From JBGSMF01 sp964651475 (GTDB lineage Bacteria > Chloroflexota > Anaerolineae > Fen-1058): 64,000 bases of DNA. A model generated the notes under the pieces. It saw only the letters and a list, made by a program, of their open reading frames with translations. It searched no databases and was not told the DNA's origin. Below, in pieces: positions 61,615-64,000 of the stretch. How positions within the stretch are numbered: the stretch's first letter is position 1; each line of letters opens with the position of its first letter. Location: the NCBI GenBank assembly GCA_964651475.1, contig CAZYXV010000003.1, forward strand, positions 133,554 through 197,553. The letters run 5' to 3'. The position numbers were made by a program, and so were the translations under genes.

Positions 61615-62918
61615 CTGCCAGCTCCGAGCAGAATGATCTTTTCGCGCCCCTGTTGCACATTGGCCGTGGCGTTGCAGCAGTCTATCACCAGGCGCGCCTT
61701 GTTTGCCACGCGCGCGTAATCAACGTTGCTGTGCCCCGCAACGATGATGACGCAATCGGCCTCGCTCAGCGCAACGTCATCTAACGGGATCGAAGCCATC
61801 TCTAGCTTTTCCCGGCAAAATACATCCGGGCCAACGCTGAAATGCGGCACAAACGCGTCGTGATATGTGACGCGCGCGCCGCGCAGCAGCGATAGCTCGA
61901 TGACGCGCTCGGCCGGGCTGTTGCGCGAATCGTCAATGTCGCGCTTAAAAGCTACGCCCAACACCAGGATATTCGCGTTCGCCATTCCTCGCCCACAGCG
62001 CGACAGCCCCAACGCCGCCAGGTCAACCACGTGATAGGGCATGCCCTCGTTCACCTCGGCCGCCAGGTCAATAAAGTTGGTATGGAAATCGTACTCGCGC
62101 GCTTTCCAAGACAGGTACAGCGGGTCTATCGGAATGCAGTGCCCTCCCACGCCGGGGCCGGGATAGAACGGCATAAAGCCAAAGGGCTTGGAGGTGGCGG
62201 CGCGAATGACTTCCCACACGTCCATTCCCATCCGTTCGCACAACAGCGCCATTTCGTTGAGCAGCGCGATATTGACGCTGCGGAAAATATTTTCCAGCAG
62301 CTTGGTCATCTCGGCCGCTCGCGCGCTGGATACAATCTCGACCGGCGCGCCGATGCGCTGCAGCAAATCGGCGGCGCGCTGCGTGGCGCGTTGGGTGACG
62401 CCTCCCACTACCTTGGGAGTGTTGGTGGCATTGAAGCGGGTGTTGCCGGGATCAATTCGCTCCGGGCTGAACGCCAGGTCAAAATCCGCGCCGGCTCTTA
62501 ATCCGCTGCGCTCCAGGATTGGCAGCACAACCTCTTCGGTCGTTCCCGGATAAGTGGTGCTTTGCAATACAATCAATTGACCCCGGCGCAGGCGGGGCGT
62601 GATGCCTTCGGTGGCGCTGACGATGAAGGAAAGGTCGGGCGCTTTGGCGGCGTCGTACGGCGTGGGAACGCAGATAAAGATGGCGTCGGCCTCGCGCACG
62701 GCGTCGTAATCGTTGGTGGCGCGCAGCAGCCCGTCTTTCACCAGAGAGGCAATGTGAGCAGTGGGGACGTCTGGAATGTAGCTGTGGCCAGCATCTAACT
62801 CGGATACCTTGTGCGAGTTTAACTCGACGCCGATCACCGGCACGCCCGCTTGCCCAAAGGCCACCGCTAATGGCAGCCCTACGTACCCCAGACCAATGAT
62901 TGCAACAGTGTTATCCAT
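61611..62918 (-). CDS. UDP-N-acetyl-hexosamine 6-dehydrogenase (WbpA/WecC-like)
   Basis: A 435-residue NAD-dependent dehydrogenase with NAD fold VAIIGLGYVGLPLAVAFGQ, FICVPTPYD, the catalytic cysteine in PGPGVGGHCIPIDPLYL, and a C-terminal domain with LGVAFKRDIDDSRNSPA. It oxidises a UDP-sugar C6 to the uronic acid for surface polysaccharide; UDP-GlcNAc or UDP-ManNAc are the usual substrates of this branch. It lies 6 bp behind the WecA-like gene. Confidence 0.92.
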   Translation of the reverse strand: MDNTVAIIGLGYVGLPLAVAFGQAGVPVIGVELNSHKVSELDAGHSYIPDVPTAHIASLVKDGLLRATNDYDAVREADAIFICVPTPYDAAKAPDLSFIVSATEGITPRLRRGQLIVLQSTTYPGTTEEVVLPILERSGLRAGADFDLAFSPERIDPGNTRFNATNTPKVVGGVTQRATQRAADLLQRIGAPVEIVSSARAAEMTKLLENIFRSVNIALLNEMALLCERMGMDVWEVIRAATSKPFGFMPFYPGPGVGGHCIPIDPLYLSWKAREYDFHTNFIDLAAEVNEGMPYHVVDLAALGLSRCGRGMANANILVLGVAFKRDIDDSRNSPAERVIELSLLRGARVTYHDAFVPHFSVGPDVFCREKLEMASIPLDDVALSEADCVIIVAGHSNVDYARVANKARLVIDCCNATANVQQGREKIILLGAGS

Positions 62919-62924
62919 AATTCA

Positions 62925-63941
62925 CTAACCTTTATGTGCAACTGACTTGAACTCGAGCCGCCACAAGGCCCAGGCGGCCAGCGCGGCCATAGCGCCGGTC
63001 AAAAAGTAGCGGTCGAGCATGGAGGCGACCTCAGACACGTACACCGCCGCCAGTCCGCACGCGCAGGCGGCCAGGTAGAGAGCCATCACCGCCTCTCGAT
63101 GAGAAAAGCCATAGCGGGTCAGGCGGTGGGAGGTATGATCTTTGCCGGCGGTGGTGAACGGGTTCACGCCGCGGCGCAGGCGCGAGAGAGTGACGAGCGT
63201 GGTATCAAAGACGGGCACGCCCAGCACCAATACCGGCACCATCCAGGTTTCCAGCGAAGAAGGCGCCTGGGGGAACTTGAGCTTGATGCCCAGGCTGGCC
63301 AGGACAAAGCCCAGGAACAGGCTGCCGGCGTCGCCCATAAAGATCGAAGCCGGGCTAAAGTTGTACACCAGAAAGCCCAGGCAGGCGCCCATCACCGCCG
63401 CCGAGAGCGCCCCCACCAGCACCTGTCCGTTGATGGCCGCCAGCACCGTGAAGAACGCGGCGGCAATCGCGCAGATACCGCCGGATAGACCGTCCATATT
63501 ATCCAGCAGATTGATGGCATTGGTGATGCCGACGACCCACACGAGCGTGATGGCGAGATTGAACATCCAGGGCACGGGCAGCCGCACGTAAACGCCCGAG
63601 ATAATCAGCACGCTGGCCGCGAGGACCTGGACCAGCAGCTTGAAACTGGCTTTCAGCGAGACGCGGTCGTCCCACAGGCCGGTCAGCGCCAGGATGGACG
63701 CGCCGATAAGGATGCCGGCCAGCTCCGACGAGCGGAAGGGATTGCCCACGAACAGCAGCGCCAGCACCACCCCCACGTAAATCGCCACCCCGCCCATCAA
63801 GGGGACCGGCCGGACGTGCAACTTGCGCGCGCTTGGATGGTCAATGATGCCCAGGCGCGGCGCCAGCCGGCGCGCCAGGGGTGTGCCGGCCAGCGCAAAG
63901 ACGAGCGCACTGACGAAAATGATAATGGGTGAAACGACCAT
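62925..63941 (-). CDS. Undecaprenyl-phosphate N-acetylglucosaminyl 1-phosphate transferase (WecA/TagO-like)
   Basis: A 338-residue membrane enzyme with about 10 helices. LTGLWDDR holds the DD motif, NAINLLDNMDGLSGG the NxxNxxDxxDG motif, SIFMGDAGSLFLGF the third motif, and GKDHTSHRLTRYG the HxxHR-like motif. It starts surface glycan synthesis by putting a sugar-1-phosphate on undecaprenyl phosphate. It stands first in a visible unit with the UDP-sugar dehydrogenase; the upstream part is outside the window. Confidence 0.95.
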   Translation of the reverse strand: MVVSPIIIFVSALVFALAGTPLARRLAPRLGIIDHPSARKLHVRPVPLMGGVAIYVGVVLALLFVGNPFRSSELAGILIGASILALTGLWDDRVSLKASFKLLVQVLAASVLIISGVYVRLPVPWMFNLAITLVWVVGITNAINLLDNMDGLSGGICAIAAAFFTVLAAINGQVLVGALSAAVMGACLGFLVYNFSPASIFMGDAGSLFLGFVLASLGIKLKFPQAPSSLETWMVPVLVLGVPVFDTTLVTLSRLRRGVNPFTTAGKDHTSHRLTRYGFSHREAVMALYLAACACGLAAVYVSEVASMLDRYFLTGAMAALAAWALWRLEFKSVAHKG

Positions 63942-64000
63942 AATATCTCAGGGCGTAACGGGTTGAGTTGAGGTAACGGGTGGGCGCGCCGACTGAGCCT
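63942..64000. other. Right end of the window, no feature seen
   Basis: The last bases before the edge show no clear gene start or promoter. Confidence 0.4.

Overview
The window reads as a piece of a Chloroflexota genome, probably an Anaerolineae-like heterotroph and probably from a metagenome or draft assembly. The reasons are the gene families (family-5 solute-binding protein with Dpp-type sugar transporters, GH130/AGE/GH94 phosphorylase enzymes, many MFS carriers, a MoaD-MoaE fusion), a GC-rich base composition, a very high load of short palindromic repeats, and a run of 100 Ns that looks like a scaffold join. Taxonomy is an inference; no rRNA or tRNA gene was found.

Layout. (1) 1-24.0 kb, almost all on the minus strand: a locus for beta-mannoside and beta-glucoside oligosaccharides. 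In transcription order it holds a LacI repressor with a consensus promoter and operator, a family-5 binding protein, two permeases, two ATPases, an MFS carrier, a GH2 beta-mannosidase and a GH3 glucosidase. After a small MITE-like element come GH130, an AGE epimerase, GH94, deoC, a DUF4380-like protein, GH1, a binding protein without signal peptide, and a second GH94 cut by the window edge. The expected flow is import, epimerisation, phosphorolysis or hydrolysis to sugar phosphates and free hexoses. (2) 24.0-28.7 kb: a drug-type MFS pump, a lipoprotein with peptidoglycan-binding and beta-propeller parts, and an unknown protein. (3) 28.7-35.5 kb: a glyoxalase pseudogene, an octaheme HAO-like cytochrome with a membrane partner, a Tat-exported flavodoxin, another membrane protein, and an ECF sigma/anti-sigma pair. 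(4) 35.7-45.4 kb: an MFS carrier facing a GntR-controlled operon with an AGPS-like flavoprotein, GlpD, an FGGY kinase, a ROK kinase and two small paralogous membrane-anchored proteins. (5) 45.4-47.5 kb: fabF and rnc. (6) 47.5-53.3 kb: a complete diversity-generating retroelement (DGR), followed by a large tandem array of hairpins interrupted by the assembly gap. (7) 53.3-64.0 kb: molybdopterin genes, a GT2 glycosyltransferase, ligA, an RlmI-like methyltransferase, a ClpC-like ATPase with a degenerate first ATPase domain, a response regulator, and two envelope polysaccharide genes.

The most striking system is the DGR. A 131-bp template repeat (47645-47775) lies directly behind an avd gene and a DGR-type reverse transcriptase. 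The matching 131-bp variable repeat (49318-49448) forms the end of a 1103-residue membrane-anchored NACHT-HEAT-FGE protein. Aligned by eye, the repeats differ at 15 positions; 14 of these are adenines on the template coding strand, mostly in AAC/AAT codons. This is the signature of adenine-directed mutagenic homing, here aimed at the C-type-lectin-like end of a STAND/NACHT NTPase, a likely diversified sensor.

The second theme is genome-wide repeat invasion. Short palindromic or simple repeats sit in frame inside GH94, GH2, rnc, ligA, the MoaD-MoaE fusion, fabF and the DGR target itself. Other copies supply the stop codons of at least five genes.
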